Below, piece after piece: positions 44,285 to 53,267 of a DNA stretch of 64,000 nt. Source of the stretch: an uncultured Christensenella sp. GTDB lineage: Bacteria; Bacillota; Clostridia; Christensenellales; Pumilibacteraceae. The notes under the pieces were generated by a model. That model saw nothing but the letters and a program-made list of their open reading frames with translations. It was not told the origin of the DNA and made no database searches. Every line of letters starts with the position of its first letter. Positions within the stretch are counted from its first letter, which is position 1. The stretch covers positions 95,191 to 159,190 of the forward strand of contig CAJUGC010000004.1 in assembly GCA_910585955.1 (NCBI GenBank), given 5' to 3'. The position numbers were made by a program, and so were the translations under genes.

Positions 44285-44820
44285 TCGATAATCGTTTTTC
44301 GCCTTTTTAAAAAGGCAAAGCGAAAAGAGTTTTTTGGCGCAAAAGAGGCATTGCGCATGGTGCCTTCTGCGCCTTTTTTCGAAAAGGCGCCCCAAAAAGA
44401 ATGTTTTCGCGCAAAAGAGGCATTGCGCATGGTGCCTTCTGCGCCTTTTTTCGAAAAGGCGCCCCAAAAAGACGAAGGGCAGGACACTTTAGACTGTGTC
44501 CCGCCCTTTCGAATCCCACCCCGCAACTACTTAGGGTTTCACCCTAAGTACCCTTTTTAAAGGATGGAGGTACAAAAAGAAGTGGACAACAGGCTTTTCT
44601 TTAGTAAATTGACAATCCCCTCAGTCGCCTATCGACGACAGCTCCCCTTGACTCGAGGGGCGCCGTTTTCAGAGGATAAATGCTTCATACGAGGGCTTAG
44701 ATGCGAGCGAGACGGGCGGCAGCGACGAGATGCGAGGGAGTGTACTTAGACGTACATGACCGAGCAATCGAGTTGCACGCAGTCCGTATTCGCGAAGTGT
44801 ATAAGCCCTCGGAAGGGACG
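44285..44820 (+). repeat. Composite intergenic repeat A-A-A-B-C-D-E (copy 6)
   Basis: A small GCCTTTTTAAAAAGGC palindrome (44301-44316), two tandem A units, B at 44475-44508 (13-bp stem with one mismatch, loop TTTAGACT), C at 44530-44570, D at 44613-44670 and E at about 44690-44820 with TGTACTTAGACGTACA in its centre. E ends at the purC stop codon. Confidence 0.85.
44337..44472 (+). repeat. Tandem duplication of a 72-base unit
   Basis: The 64 bases beginning GCGCAAAAGAGGCATTGCGC at 44337 recur without a difference at 44409. Identity implies a recent duplication or ongoing homogenisation. Confidence 0.9.
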
Positions 44821-45534
44821 TTAGTTTAAGCCGAGACGCCTCATCATTTCGGCATAGGCCTCCTCCACCCCGCCCATATCGCGGCGGAAGCGATCCTTGT
44901 CGAGCTTTTCTTTGGTTTCGGAATCCCAGAAGCGGCAAGTGTCGGGGCTTATCTCGTCGGCAAGCAGTATCTCACCGTGAAATCTGCCGAACTCGATCTT
45001 GAAGTCTACGAGATCTATTCCGAGCTTTTTGAAGTAACCGACCATGAAGTTGTTTACTTTGAAAGCCATGTCGCTTATCTCTTTAAGCTCGTCTTTCGTG
45101 CAAAGTCCCATTGCGAGCGCATGGTAGTCGTTTATCATCGGATCGCCGAGATCGTCGTTCTTATACGAAAATTCGAGTACGGTGTGCTTAAGTTCCGTTC
45201 CCTCGGGCAAGCCCAAACGCTTGGACATAGAGCCTGCCGCGATGTTTCTGACGATCACTTCGAGCGGAACTATCTCGACCTTTTTAACGAGCGTCTCTCT
45301 GTCGGAAATCTCCTCGATGAAATGAGTCTTTACTCCCGCCTTTTCGAGCTGCTTGAACATAAAGTTGCTCATACGGTTATTGACTACGCCCTTGCCGACT
45401 ATCGTGCCTTTCTTAAGTCCGTTGAACGCGGTCGCGTCGTCTTTATAATCCACAAGCACGACGTCGTCGTTGTCGGTCGCCCAAACCTTTTTCGCCTTAC
45501 CCTCGTAAAGCTGATCTTTCTTCTCGAATTTCAT
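44821..45534 (-). CDS. purC: SAICAR synthetase
   Basis: Joins aspartate to CAIR, giving SAICAR. 237 residues, typical for the short bacterial form. Motifs: LYEGKAKKVWATD, DYKDDATAFNG, EIVPLEVIVRNIAAGSM and DFKIEFGRFHGEILLADEISPDTCRFWD (given in two parts: DFKIEFGRFHGEI and LADEISPDTCRFWD). AGGAG precedes the ATG. It is 29 bases after purE. Its TAA is followed immediately by an E palindrome. Confidence 0.95.
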   Translation of the reverse strand: MKFEKKDQLYEGKAKKVWATDNDDVVLVDYKDDATAFNGLKKGTIVGKGVVNNRMSNFMFKQLEKAGVKTHFIEEISDRETLVKKVEIVPLEVIVRNIAAGSMSKRLGLPEGTELKHTVLEFSYKNDDLGDPMINDYHALAMGLCTKDELKEISDMAFKVNNFMVGYFKKLGIDLVDFKIEFGRFHGEILLADEISPDTCRFWDSETKEKLDKDRFRRDMGGVEEAYAEMMRRLGLN

Positions 45535-45563
45535 AGCTGTCTCCTATATATTCAAAAAATGTA

Positions 45564-46067
45564 TTATCTTATTTCCGCTACGAGCTTTTGAAGCTCGGCG
45601 TCGGCTTTCAGCGTCTTTTCGCGTATAGCCTCGCGGTGCGCGTCGTATCTTTTCTTGAGATCCGAGTACTTTACCGCAAGAATACGCACGGCAAGAAGCG
45701 CCGCGTTTTCCCCGCCGCCCACAGCCACCGTCGCAACGGGTATGCCTCCCGGCATCTGCACCGTAGAAAGCAAACTGTCGAGTCCGCCCGCAACCGAAGT
45801 CGGGGTCGGAAGTCCTATTACGGGAAGCGACGTATGCGCCGCCAGCACGCCCGCAAGGTGCGCGGCTTTTCCCGCCACGCCTATGACGACTTCCACTCCG
45901 CGTTTTTCGGCATTTTCGACCGTTTCGACCGCCTCTACGGGAGTGCGGTGCGCAGATAGCACTCGCGCTTCGAACTCCACACCGAACGCCTTAAGCGTCT
46001 CGAGGCACGGTTTAACGACGTCGAAATCGCTTTTGGAACCCATTATGACACATACTTTGCCGCTCAT
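45564..46067 (-). CDS. purE: N5-carboxyaminoimidazole ribonucleotide mutase, class I PurE
   Basis: Converts N5-CAIR to CAIR. 167 residues from the ATG at 46067 (MSGKVCVIMGSKSDF), preceded by AAGGAG. Motifs are MGSKSDFDV, SAHRTP with the catalytic His, GVAGKAAHLAGVLAAHT and PVIGLPTP. First gene of the pur operon; promoter at 46107-46135 with a leader of about 35 bases, too short for a purine riboswitch. Confidence 0.96.
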   Translation of the reverse strand: MSGKVCVIMGSKSDFDVVKPCLETLKAFGVEFEARVLSAHRTPVEAVETVENAEKRGVEVVIGVAGKAAHLAGVLAAHTSLPVIGLPTPTSVAGGLDSLLSTVQMPGGIPVATVAVGGGENAALLAVRILAVKYSDLKKRYDAHREAIREKTLKADAELQKLVAEIR

Positions 46068-46106
46068 AAAACACTCCTTGTATGCCGAAAAACAACATAC
46101 AATCAT

Positions 46107-46135
46107 ATCATAACATACGCGCGCCCCAAAGTCAA
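46107..46135 (-). promoter_or_regulatory. SigA promoter of the pur operon
   Basis: TTGACT, 17 bases, TATGAT on the minus strand, with TG one base before the -10. Divergent from the PP2C promoter. The 248 bases between the two promoters hold no gene that I can support. Confidence 0.8.
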
Positions 46136-46383
46136 GCGACGACAGCAAAAATCGTGTTATTTTGCAAAATGCGTATCGCACGTCGCCTTATTGCAGTTGA
46201 TTCCGAAGCCGCCAAACTTCGGTGGATCGTATGCGCTCCGCTACGGTCTTTACCGCCGCCCCGAATGTTGACCGAGCCGCCGTACGAAAGCTTCATATCG
46301 CTTATAAAAATCCTTCTCGGATTCCAAGCGTTCTGCCGGGTGAGGAAAATAAGGGCAAAAGAGCGGAGGCGGGCGCAAAATAC

Positions 46384-46412
46384 TTGATTTCGGAAAAAAA
46401 GTGTGATATACT
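46384..46412 (+). promoter_or_regulatory. SigA promoter of the PP2C-kinase pair
   Basis: TTGATT, 17 bases, TATACT, with TG one base before the -10. Spacer end and -10 (GTGATATACT) equal those of the lemA promoter. Confidence 0.75.
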
Positions 46413-46475
46413 CTGCTTGGATAAGTATACGCTTTTTGCGTGAACATTTTTAAGCCTATTTTTTCGGAGACGAAT

Positions 46476-47225
46476 ATGAAGATACTCGTAAACAGCATTT
46501 GCAAACAAGGCGGCAGAGATTACAATCAAGATTTCGTCGCTTACGACGCCACCGATACGGACGCCTGCCTTGTCGTATGCGACGGTCTCGGCTCGTATAT
46601 GGGCAGCGAGATTGTTTCCCGTCTTTGCGCGAGCAAGATCGTCGAAACCTACCGTCTCGTCAAAGAAACCGACGGAGACAGAGCGTTCACCCCGGAACTT
46701 TCGAGGGCGTATATACAGACCGCTCACAACTACGCGCTCGGCTTCAAGGAACAGAATCCCGCCATACGCGCGAGCTGTACTACGGTCGCTTCCGTAGTTA
46801 CGAATTTAAAACAGACCGTTATCTCGCACATCGGAGACACGCGCGCCTATCTCTTCCGCGGAGGGCGTATGCTGTTCCAAACACGCGACCACTCGCTGGC
46901 GCGCGCGGCGGTAGACCTAGGTCAGATACCGCTTTCGGGCATTCGCGACCACAAAGATCAGAATAAGCTCACGCGAGTGCTCGGCTCGGACTACTACATA
47001 GCTCCCGACTGCGAGATAATAGCGGAACCGCTTATTCCCGGAGACGGCTTCGTCATATGCACGGACGGCTTTTGGGAATATGTCTACGACGAGGAAATGG
47101 AAGCCGACTTCGCCGCCTCGTCCGCTCCGAGCGAAGCCATTACCCGCATGGAGGCAAGACTTCTGTCCCGATGCGGAAAAAGAAACGACAATTATTCGGC
47201 TATCATAGCCATGGTGGTCGATTAA
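46476..47225 (+). CDS. PP2C-type Ser/Thr protein phosphatase
   Basis: 249 residues from the ATG at 46476, which has GGAG upstream; a GTG 36 bases earlier is in frame but lacks one. Metal-site motifs of the PPM family are present: GGRDYNQDFVAYD, VVCDGLGSYMG, SHIGDTRAYLFRGG, QTRDHSLA, ICTDGFWEYV and RNDNYSAII. It is soluble and resembles PrpC/Stp. The kinase gene follows 17 bases later, so the two form an antagonistic pair. Unlike many clostridial prpC-prkC pairs it is not next to rsgA, rpe or rlmN. Confidence 0.9.
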   Translation: MKILVNSICKQGGRDYNQDFVAYDATDTDACLVVCDGLGSYMGSEIVSRLCASKIVETYRLVKETDGDRAFTPELSRAYIQTAHNYALGFKEQNPAIRASCTTVASVVTNLKQTVISHIGDTRAYLFRGGRMLFQTRDHSLARAAVDLGQIPLSGIRDHKDQNKLTRVLGSDYYIAPDCEIIAEPLIPGDGFVICTDGFWEYVYDEEMEADFAASSAPSEAITRMEARLLSRCGKRNDNYSAIIAMVVD

Positions 47226-47242
47226 GAGGATCCGACGTATAA

Positions 47243-48607
47243 ATGAGAACCAATAAGAACGTATGTTTATATTGTTTCGGCGATCTCGATAAAGACAGAG
47301 TGTGTACGAAGTGCCGCAAACGCGCGGACGATACGCCTTCGCCGCCCCACCATATCCCCCAAAGGACAGTGCTTAACGGCAAGTATCTGCTCGGCAAGGC
47401 GCTCGGCGAAGGAGGCTTCGGCATAACCTATCTTGCTTGGGATCTCACAAACGGCGTAAAGATAGCCATAAAGGAATATTTCCCCAGCGGCTTCGTTACG
47501 CGCGTGCCGAAATCCAACAATGTAATAATAAATTCCAAACAGAATCAATCCGCTTCGAACCGTGGTTTAAAGCGGTTTATAGACGAGGCCAAAAACCTCG
47601 CGAAGATAAAGAACCTTTCGGGCATAGTAAACGTGCGCGACTTTTTCTCCGCAAACGGCACGGCGTACATTGTCATGGAATTTTTGGACGGAATTTCGCT
47701 CAAAAAATATATGCAGCGTAAGGGCGGCAAGATCACGACGGACGAGATACTCGGCATAATGCGTCCCGTCATGGACTCGCTTATCGAAGTGCACAACTTA
47801 GGGCTCATACACCGAGATATCTCGCCCGACAACATCATCATCACCAAGTACAACGAAGTCAAGCTTATAGACTTCGGCGCCGCCAAGCAGTCGAACCTCG
47901 ACGGAAAGTCTCTTTCCATAGTCCTAAAGCAGGGGTTCGCGCCCGAAGAACAATACCGCACTCACGGCGAGCAAGGTCCTTGGACGGACGTATACGCCTT
48001 AGGCGTCACTATCTACTACTGCATTACGGGACAGCTTCCGCCCGAGAGTATTCAGCGTATGTACAAGGACACCATAGTCCGCCCCTCCGAACTCGGCGCG
48101 ACGATAAGCCCCGGACAGGAAGCGGCTCTCATGAAAGCGCTCGCCGTCTATGCAAAAGGACGGTATCAGAACGTATCTCAGCTCATAAGCGGACTGTACA
48201 ACCCAAGAGAAAGACGGCGCGCAGCTTCCGCCCCTTCCGCACCGAGCGCGAACTCATCGGTAAAACCAAGCGCAAATCGGGACGCGGCGGCGGCAGTCGC
48301 CAAAAACGACGCTTCTTCCAAGCCGTCGTCTTCGGCTAAAAAAGCTGCGGAAACGGCGAAGCCCGCCATACAGAATAAATCGGCAAGCTCCGCGGCAAAG
48401 CCACCCGCCCCCGGCAAAGCCGCCCAAAGCGCAAAACCGATGACTGAGAACACGTCCAAAGCGGCGGCTGTAGGCAAGGCGGCGAACTCCTCTCGGAGCG
48501 CAAGTTCGGCGACGGCAAGAAACGCCGAATCGGACAATACAAAAGCCGCGGCAAAGACAAAGACGGCTAAGCGCGGCATATTCGCAAGACTGTTCGGGAA
48601 AAAGTAA
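47243..48607 (+). CDS. Ser/Thr protein kinase with N-terminal zinc ribbon and Ala/Ser/Lys tail
   Basis: 454 residues. Cys 8, 11, 21 and 24 form a zinc ribbon. The kinase domain (about 43-320) has the glycine loop GEGGFG (55-60), Lys 77 in IAIKE, HRDISPDN with Asp 192, DFG at 210-212 and an activation segment ending FAPEEQY. It is apparently active. Residues 322-454 are a low-complexity Ala/Ser/Lys/Pro tail ending RGIFARLFGKK, a possible amphipathic membrane-binding or nucleic-acid-binding end. There is no transmembrane helix or PASTA repeat, so it is not a PrkC/StkP receptor. Its partner is the PP2C upstream. Confidence 0.88.
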   Translation: MRTNKNVCLYCFGDLDKDRVCTKCRKRADDTPSPPHHIPQRTVLNGKYLLGKALGEGGFGITYLAWDLTNGVKIAIKEYFPSGFVTRVPKSNNVIINSKQNQSASNRGLKRFIDEAKNLAKIKNLSGIVNVRDFFSANGTAYIVMEFLDGISLKKYMQRKGGKITTDEILGIMRPVMDSLIEVHNLGLIHRDISPDNIIITKYNEVKLIDFGAAKQSNLDGKSLSIVLKQGFAPEEQYRTHGEQGPWTDVYALGVTIYYCITGQLPPESIQRMYKDTIVRPSELGATISPGQEAALMKALAVYAKGRYQNVSQLISGLYNPRERRRAASAPSAPSANSSVKPSANRDAAAAVAKNDASSKPSSSAKKAAETAKPAIQNKSASSAAKPPAPGKAAQSAKPMTENTSKAAAVGKAANSSRSASSATARNAESDNTKAAAKTKTAKRGIFARLFGKK

Positions 48608-48623
48608 CCGACTCGGATATCAT

Positions 48624-48657
48624 AAAACACCGCGGCTTAAGTCGCGGTGTTTTCCTT
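48624..48657 (+). terminator. Intrinsic terminator after the kinase gene
   Basis: Perfect 11-bp inverted repeat AAAACACCGCG/CGCGGTGTTTT with an 8-base loop, then CCTT. Confidence 0.8.
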
Positions 48658-48676
48658 AACGTAAATTTTACAGCAT

Positions 48677-48715
48677 ATAAAACGAGGAGAGCGCGCAAGA
48701 CGCGACGCTCTCCTC
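48677..48715 (-). terminator. Probable terminator after the GH3 gene
   Basis: 10-bp perfect stem GAGGAGAGCG/CGCTCTCCTC with a 12-base loop; on the minus strand GTTTTAT follows. It lies ~85 bases past the GH3 stop codon. Confidence 0.6.
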
Positions 48716-48798
48716 TACCCACGTTTTACAACCAGGCCGTTTGGGGTAGAAACGAAATCTCGAGTGCAAAACGCAAGTTTCGCGAGTTGTACGTTTAT

Positions 48799-51700
48799 TT
48801 ATGCTTTCTTGGACTTTTTGAAAAAGTTGAGCCAAGTTATAAGCCCGGCGCCGGCGAGAAGAAGCACGCCCACCACTACGTCGAGAGTCACAAGCCAATA
48901 TATCCAAGTAGGCGTGATCTTAACGACGCGCGTATTTTGATCGACTCCGTTCATCGCCGCGGAATTGACGCCGCTGTAAAGAATGTCGTGACAGGTCTCG
49001 CGCATCATCGACACCACATACAGATCTTTGTCGTAGCCGTCGAACTGCGTGCGATTCGTGGCGTTCGTCGAAAGCATGAAGTTTCTTGCCGTTACGGCGA
49101 GTACGGAATTCTGGAAGCCCGGCGTTCCGGCATAATCCGTCACGACGTGCCCTTTAAAGCCCCACTCGTTACGAAGCACCTCGATATTGAGTCCTTCGTG
49201 GCTTGCCGCCCACTTCGCGCCTATGCGGTTGTGAGAGGTCATCATCGCGTTGCTTCCGCCCTCTTTGACGGCGAACTCGAAAGGAGTGAGATAGATTTCT
49301 CGAATCGCCTGTTCGCTCGCGAACGTGGAAAGACCTTTGCGGTTTGTGTCCTGATCGTTCAGAGCAAAGTGCTTGCAGTAAGTGAACATGCCCATACTGC
49401 GTGCGCCGCGCACTTCCGCAGCCGCTATTTTACCCGCAACGAAACCGTCTTCGGAGAAATACTCGAACGAACGACCGACGAATGCGTTGCGATGAGTGTT
49501 CATCGCGGGACCGTACCAGCCGACTATGCCCGCCATCAGTCCGTCCTCGCCTATCATGACGCCCATACGCTCGACAAGTTCTTCGTTCCAGGTGGCGGCA
49601 AGCACTACTTCGGACGTGTACGCCATGCATTTATACGAACCCGCCGTGCTTACGAGCGTGCCGCTTATGCCCTGCGGTCCGTCCTTGTCTATCGTCCCCT
49701 TATAGGCGACCGAAGGAACTTCCGCCGTCTTATAGCCGCCGTTGCCTATGAGATTGACCATTTCCTCGAAAGTAAGTTGGTCGAGAAGTTTATTCCAAAA
49801 TTCGTCGTCGTAGTCCGCGCCGCGAAGAGTGACGAGTACGAGATCGTTCTTTGCGCCCGTCGTCGGCATCGAGTACGCGCTCTTGTCGGTTTCGTCAAGA
49901 TACTCGACAACCGTCTTTTTTATGTCGGTCACGAGAGTTTCGGTTGCCGCAAGTTCGAGCGTCTTTGCGGGATATGTGCCGCTCCAATCGCTGCGTGTAA
50001 GATACTTTAAATTAGGATAGTAGTAATTGAGATCGGCAGTATCGAAACGGTTTTCGATAGCCGTCTCCGTATCCTTGTCCTCGGAATACTTTTTGAGATC
50101 CTGAGAGAGATTGAAACTCTTTACGAGCGAAGCGTCGCCGTTTTCCGTCATGCCGTCGGAAACCGTCTTGCCCTTGGCAGCAAGCACGTTGTTTATCGCA
50201 TCGTGCGCATTCTTGCCCGCTGTGAAGTAGTAAGTGCCGCCGTCTCGAATGTAGGTCTTTGCGCCCTTTGCGTCGTATGTGCGCAGTTCCTCTCCGCTTA
50301 CCGTAACGGTCACTTCCTCGACTGCTCCCGCAGCTATCGTTTCGGTCTTTTCAAAGCCGCAAAGCTCTATCGCCGATTTCTCTATTCCGTTCGCCTTATC
50401 GTAATCGGTATACGGCGATTGGAAATAGATCTGTACAACTTCCTTGCCTGCCTCGGAGCCGGTATTCTTAACTTTCAAAGTTACGTTGAAGTCGTCTCCC
50501 GAACGCGTCACTTTGAAGTCGGAATACTCGAAACTCGTATAGGACAGTCCGTATCCGAAAGGATATGTCACTTCCTCTTTATAATTCCAATTGCCGCTTG
50601 AGGCGAAAGTTCCCGCAGTCGAGCTTGCATTACCCGCACCGAGAACTGCGTCCTCGTAACGCGTCTCGTAATAGCGGTAGCCGACATAGATACCCTCGAC
50701 GTATGCCACATAGTTGGGACCGACGTACTGACGGGAACCGAAGTAGGCTTCGGAAAGGTCGTTAAGTCCCGTTTCCTCGGCGTTCGTGTACTGTATGTAG
50801 CCGAAGTTCGCAACCGACGGCGCGCTGTGCGTGTCGGCGGCGTAGGTATCTACGAGTCTGCCGGAAGGATTGTACTTGCCCGTGAACGCGCCCGCAACGG
50901 CGTCAAAGCCGGTCGTGCCGACGCTGCCTATCCAAAGAGCCGCCTTGATTTTCGAGTAGTCCCCGAGCCAGCCGAGCTCCATTGCATTCGAGGAATTGAC
51001 GACTACGACAATCTTGTCGAACGCGCTGTTTGCCTGTATGGAGTCTAACATTTCCTTTTCGGCGGGACTCAGAGCGAGATAGCCCTTGTCGCCGTTTTCC
51101 GTGTTGGTCATCGAAAGATCGCTGCCCTCGCCGCCGCTTCTGCCGATAAAGACTATCGCCGCGTCTGAGAAACGAGCGTACGACTCTTTCACCGCGTCGG
51201 TGTATTCGGACTGAGGACATTCGTTTACGCAGTAATCCACGGTAGCGTTGCCTTCTATGGAAGCCGAAGTGCGGATATATTTCGACGCCTTCGTATCTAT
51301 CTGTCCCTTACTGTTGTATTTGATAAAACTCGAATAGAAGTCGGACAGCGTAGTATTGACGGAATATCCGACGTTTTCGAACGCCTTTATCGGGCTTACG
51401 GCCTGAGAAGTATCTATCGAGCCGGAGCCGGTGCCGCCGTAGACGGGGTTTACGCTCGTCATGCCGAAAAGGCTGACCTTTTTGTCATCTCCGAGCGGCA
51501 ACGTATTGTCCTTGTTGAGAAGGAGCGTCATGCCTTCGCTTTCTATCTCTTCGCAGAGCGCACGACCGTCTTTCCTCAGTTTTTCCTTGCCCTCGTCGGT
51601 ATCCGCATAACCGCCCTTGCTTTTAAAGTACTCGGAATCCACAACTTCGTCGCTCGGCAGCTGTACAAGCTTCGACTCGGCGTGTCCGAGCGTTATGGAA

Positions 51701-51813
51701 ATGATCGAGCGGAAATTCATCGCGATACAATTGCCGACAATGAGCGCTACGGCGATCACGACGACAAGCGCATACCACAGCGCCGCATAAACGATGTTCT
51801 TCTTGTTTATCAT
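48799..51813 (-). CDS. Glycoside hydrolase family 3, swapped domain order, membrane-anchored at both ends
   Basis: 1004 residues. An N-terminal transmembrane helix (about 8-35) is followed by the GH3 C-terminal domain (LLLNKDNTLPLGDDKKVSLFG, about 95-330), a fibronectin III-like part (SYTSFEYSDFKVTRSGD, about 425-540), then the TIM-barrel catalytic domain (about 680-940) with DKDGPQGISG, KHFALNDQDTNR, and the nucleophile Asp near 893 in HVVTDYAG. A second transmembrane helix (YWLVTLDVVVGVLLLAGAGL) ends the protein. The reversed A/B order is known from Ruminococcus and Butyrivibrio beta-glucosidases. AGGAGG precedes the ATG. A TATAAT -10 lies at 51861-51866 without a good -35. Likely an outer-face beta-glycosidase. 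Confidence 0.88.
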   Translation of the reverse strand: MINKKNIVYAALWYALVVVIAVALIVGNCIAMNFRSIISITLGHAESKLVQLPSDEVVDSEYFKSKGGYADTDEGKEKLRKDGRALCEEIESEGMTLLLNKDNTLPLGDDKKVSLFGMTSVNPVYGGTGSGSIDTSQAVSPIKAFENVGYSVNTTLSDFYSSFIKYNSKGQIDTKASKYIRTSASIEGNATVDYCVNECPQSEYTDAVKESYARFSDAAIVFIGRSGGEGSDLSMTNTENGDKGYLALSPAEKEMLDSIQANSAFDKIVVVVNSSNAMELGWLGDYSKIKAALWIGSVGTTGFDAVAGAFTGKYNPSGRLVDTYAADTHSAPSVANFGYIQYTNAEETGLNDLSEAYFGSRQYVGPNYVAYVEGIYVGYRYYETRYEDAVLGAGNASSTAGTFASSGNWNYKEEVTYPFGYGLSYTSFEYSDFKVTRSGDDFNVTLKVKNTGSEAGKEVVQIYFQSPYTDYDKANGIEKSAIELCGFEKTETIAAGAVEEVTVTVSGEELRTYDAKGAKTYIRDGGTYYFTAGKNAHDAINNVLAAKGKTVSDGMTENGDASLVKSFNLSQDLKKYSEDKDTETAIENRFDTADLNYYYPNLKYLTRSDWSGTYPAKTLELAATETLVTDIKKTVVEYLDETDKSAYSMPTTGAKNDLVLVTLRGADYDDEFWNKLLDQLTFEEMVNLIGNGGYKTAEVPSVAYKGTIDKDGPQGISGTLVSTAGSYKCMAYTSEVVLAATWNEELVERMGVMIGEDGLMAGIVGWYGPAMNTHRNAFVGRSFEYFSEDGFVAGKIAAAEVRGARSMGMFTYCKHFALNDQDTNRKGLSTFASEQAIREIYLTPFEFAVKEGGSNAMMTSHNRIGAKWAASHEGLNIEVLRNEWGFKGHVVTDYAGTPGFQNSVLAVTARNFMLSTNATNRTQFDGYDKDLYVVSMMRETCHDILYSGVNSAAMNGVDQNTRVVKITPTWIYWLVTLDVVVGVLLLAGAGLITWLNFFKKSKKA

Positions 51814-51976
51814 ATTTACCTCCTGTTATTTACCGATATTTTCGGTGACAAACTACGGAGATTATACAATAAACAAAACGGTATTTGTCTGTAACGGCAA
51901 GGAAGGTCGCCAAATTAAAGCATTACGTCATCGACGTGGCACAAACGGCGGCGTTTTCGGCATAAAAGGCAAACTC

Positions 51977-53266
51977 TCATGCCGAAGCCGCGTATGCATC
52001 GGGAAACAGTACGTCGAGATTGAACATTCCGTCCTCGTAATACATTCGCACGTTCCCCTTATATTTTTCGGCAATGTAACTTATACTGCGCAAACCGAAG
52101 CCGTGCATACGTTTGTCGGATTTCGTCGTCTGCGGAAGTCCGTTTCGGAAAACGGGAGGCACCAAGCAACTATTTTCGATATGCACATAGAGTTGTTCGC
52201 CTCGACGCGCCGTCTTGAACAGTATAACTCTGTTGTCGCAATTCTCCTGCCTTACGCACTCTATGGCGTTGTCGAGAGCGTTTCCGATAAGAGAAAAGAT
52301 GTCGGACGGCTCCATGAACGAGAATGCCGCCCCGTCCGCCATACAACTCATTTTAATATTTTCGTTACGGCAACGAAGCCCCTTGTCCATTAAGAGAATG
52401 TCGAGAGCCTCGCTCCCCGTCTTGAGCGCGGAATCGTAGATGTTCACTATACCGAGCGACTCTTCGGTAATGGTTCTTGCGCTTTCGCCCCGGCCGAGTT
52501 CCAAAAGCATACTCAGATTCTTTTTTATGTCGTGACACTTCATGTTTATGAGGTCGATATTTTCCTTGGAAATTTCGTACTGTTCGCGTTCTTTTCTCAA
52601 AAGCTGTTCGAGCAATTCGTTTTTATGCTGCAGATCGCTTTCTCGGAAAAAATTGAACTGCACGAGCAAAGCGAGCACGCTGCAAAACACCGCGTACACT
52701 CGGCAGATTATGACGCCCGGAAACGAGTGGTTGAGCCAAAGCGACAAACCTTGCGTTATGACGACTATGACCGCCGCCGTTGCTATGAGCTTGCCGTTCT
52801 GCATATTCACGAAACTGCCGCGTTTTATGCGCCGAGCGAAAAACAACCAGCCGAGCACATATACAAAAACAAACGACAGAAAATATATCGTCAGTTTTAT
52901 CCACTCGTTCGACCCGTTTGCGCCGCCGTACGCTCTGTAAGCAATCATCATGAAACTGAAAGCTATGTGTTCGACGGCATATCCCGCCGTCGTGCAAAAC
53001 AGTATTTCCTTATACGACGCGTCGAACGCCGCGAACATTATCCCAACGGTCGCGGCAAGCAAAATTATATACTTGAAAGAAAACCAACCGAAAATCGCGA
53101 ACAGATCCCACGGGATAAAATACGACGCAACGAGATAGACCGCCGTCGGCACTGCCAGACGAACGGCGAACATGCTGCGCTTTTTGAGATAGCCGGCAAA
53201 CAACAGCTCGGCTATGAGAAGCTGAAGCGGAAAAAACTTAACGACGGTAGAAATTATTTCGTACAT
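51977..53266 (-). CDS. Sensor histidine kinase, AgrC-like (GHKL, HPK10 type)
   Basis: 429 residues. Six or seven transmembrane helices fill the first ~195 residues. A dimerisation helix follows with MKCHDIKKNLSMLLELG, where His is the phosphoacceptor, then a GHKL ATPase with NALDNAIECV (N box) and HGFGLRSI (G box). This is the quorum-sensing AgrC/FsrC-type layout, usually responding to peptides. It lies one base after the response regulator. No agrB or agrD precursor gene is seen nearby, so the ligand is unknown. The GH3 gene downstream is a plausible target. Confidence 0.88.
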   Translation of the reverse strand: MYEIISTVVKFFPLQLLIAELLFAGYLKKRSMFAVRLAVPTAVYLVASYFIPWDLFAIFGWFSFKYIILLAATVGIMFAAFDASYKEILFCTTAGYAVEHIAFSFMMIAYRAYGGANGSNEWIKLTIYFLSFVFVYVLGWLFFARRIKRGSFVNMQNGKLIATAAVIVVITQGLSLWLNHSFPGVIICRVYAVFCSVLALLVQFNFFRESDLQHKNELLEQLLRKEREQYEISKENIDLINMKCHDIKKNLSMLLELGRGESARTITEESLGIVNIYDSALKTGSEALDILLMDKGLRCRNENIKMSCMADGAAFSFMEPSDIFSLIGNALDNAIECVRQENCDNRVILFKTARRGEQLYVHIENSCLVPPVFRNGLPQTTKSDKRMHGFGLRSISYIAEKYKGNVRMYYEDGMFNLDVLFPDAYAASA

Positions 53267-53267
53267 A

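Noticed and set aside
46068..46475. Purine riboswitch or PurR boxes before purE
   Set aside because: The purE leader is only about 35 bases long and has no aptamer-like fold; no paired PurBox sequences were recognised.
48787..50010. 407-residue plus-strand frame opposite the GH3 gene
   Set aside because: Antisense to the catalytic domain of a clear GH3 gene, without ribosome binding site or motif.
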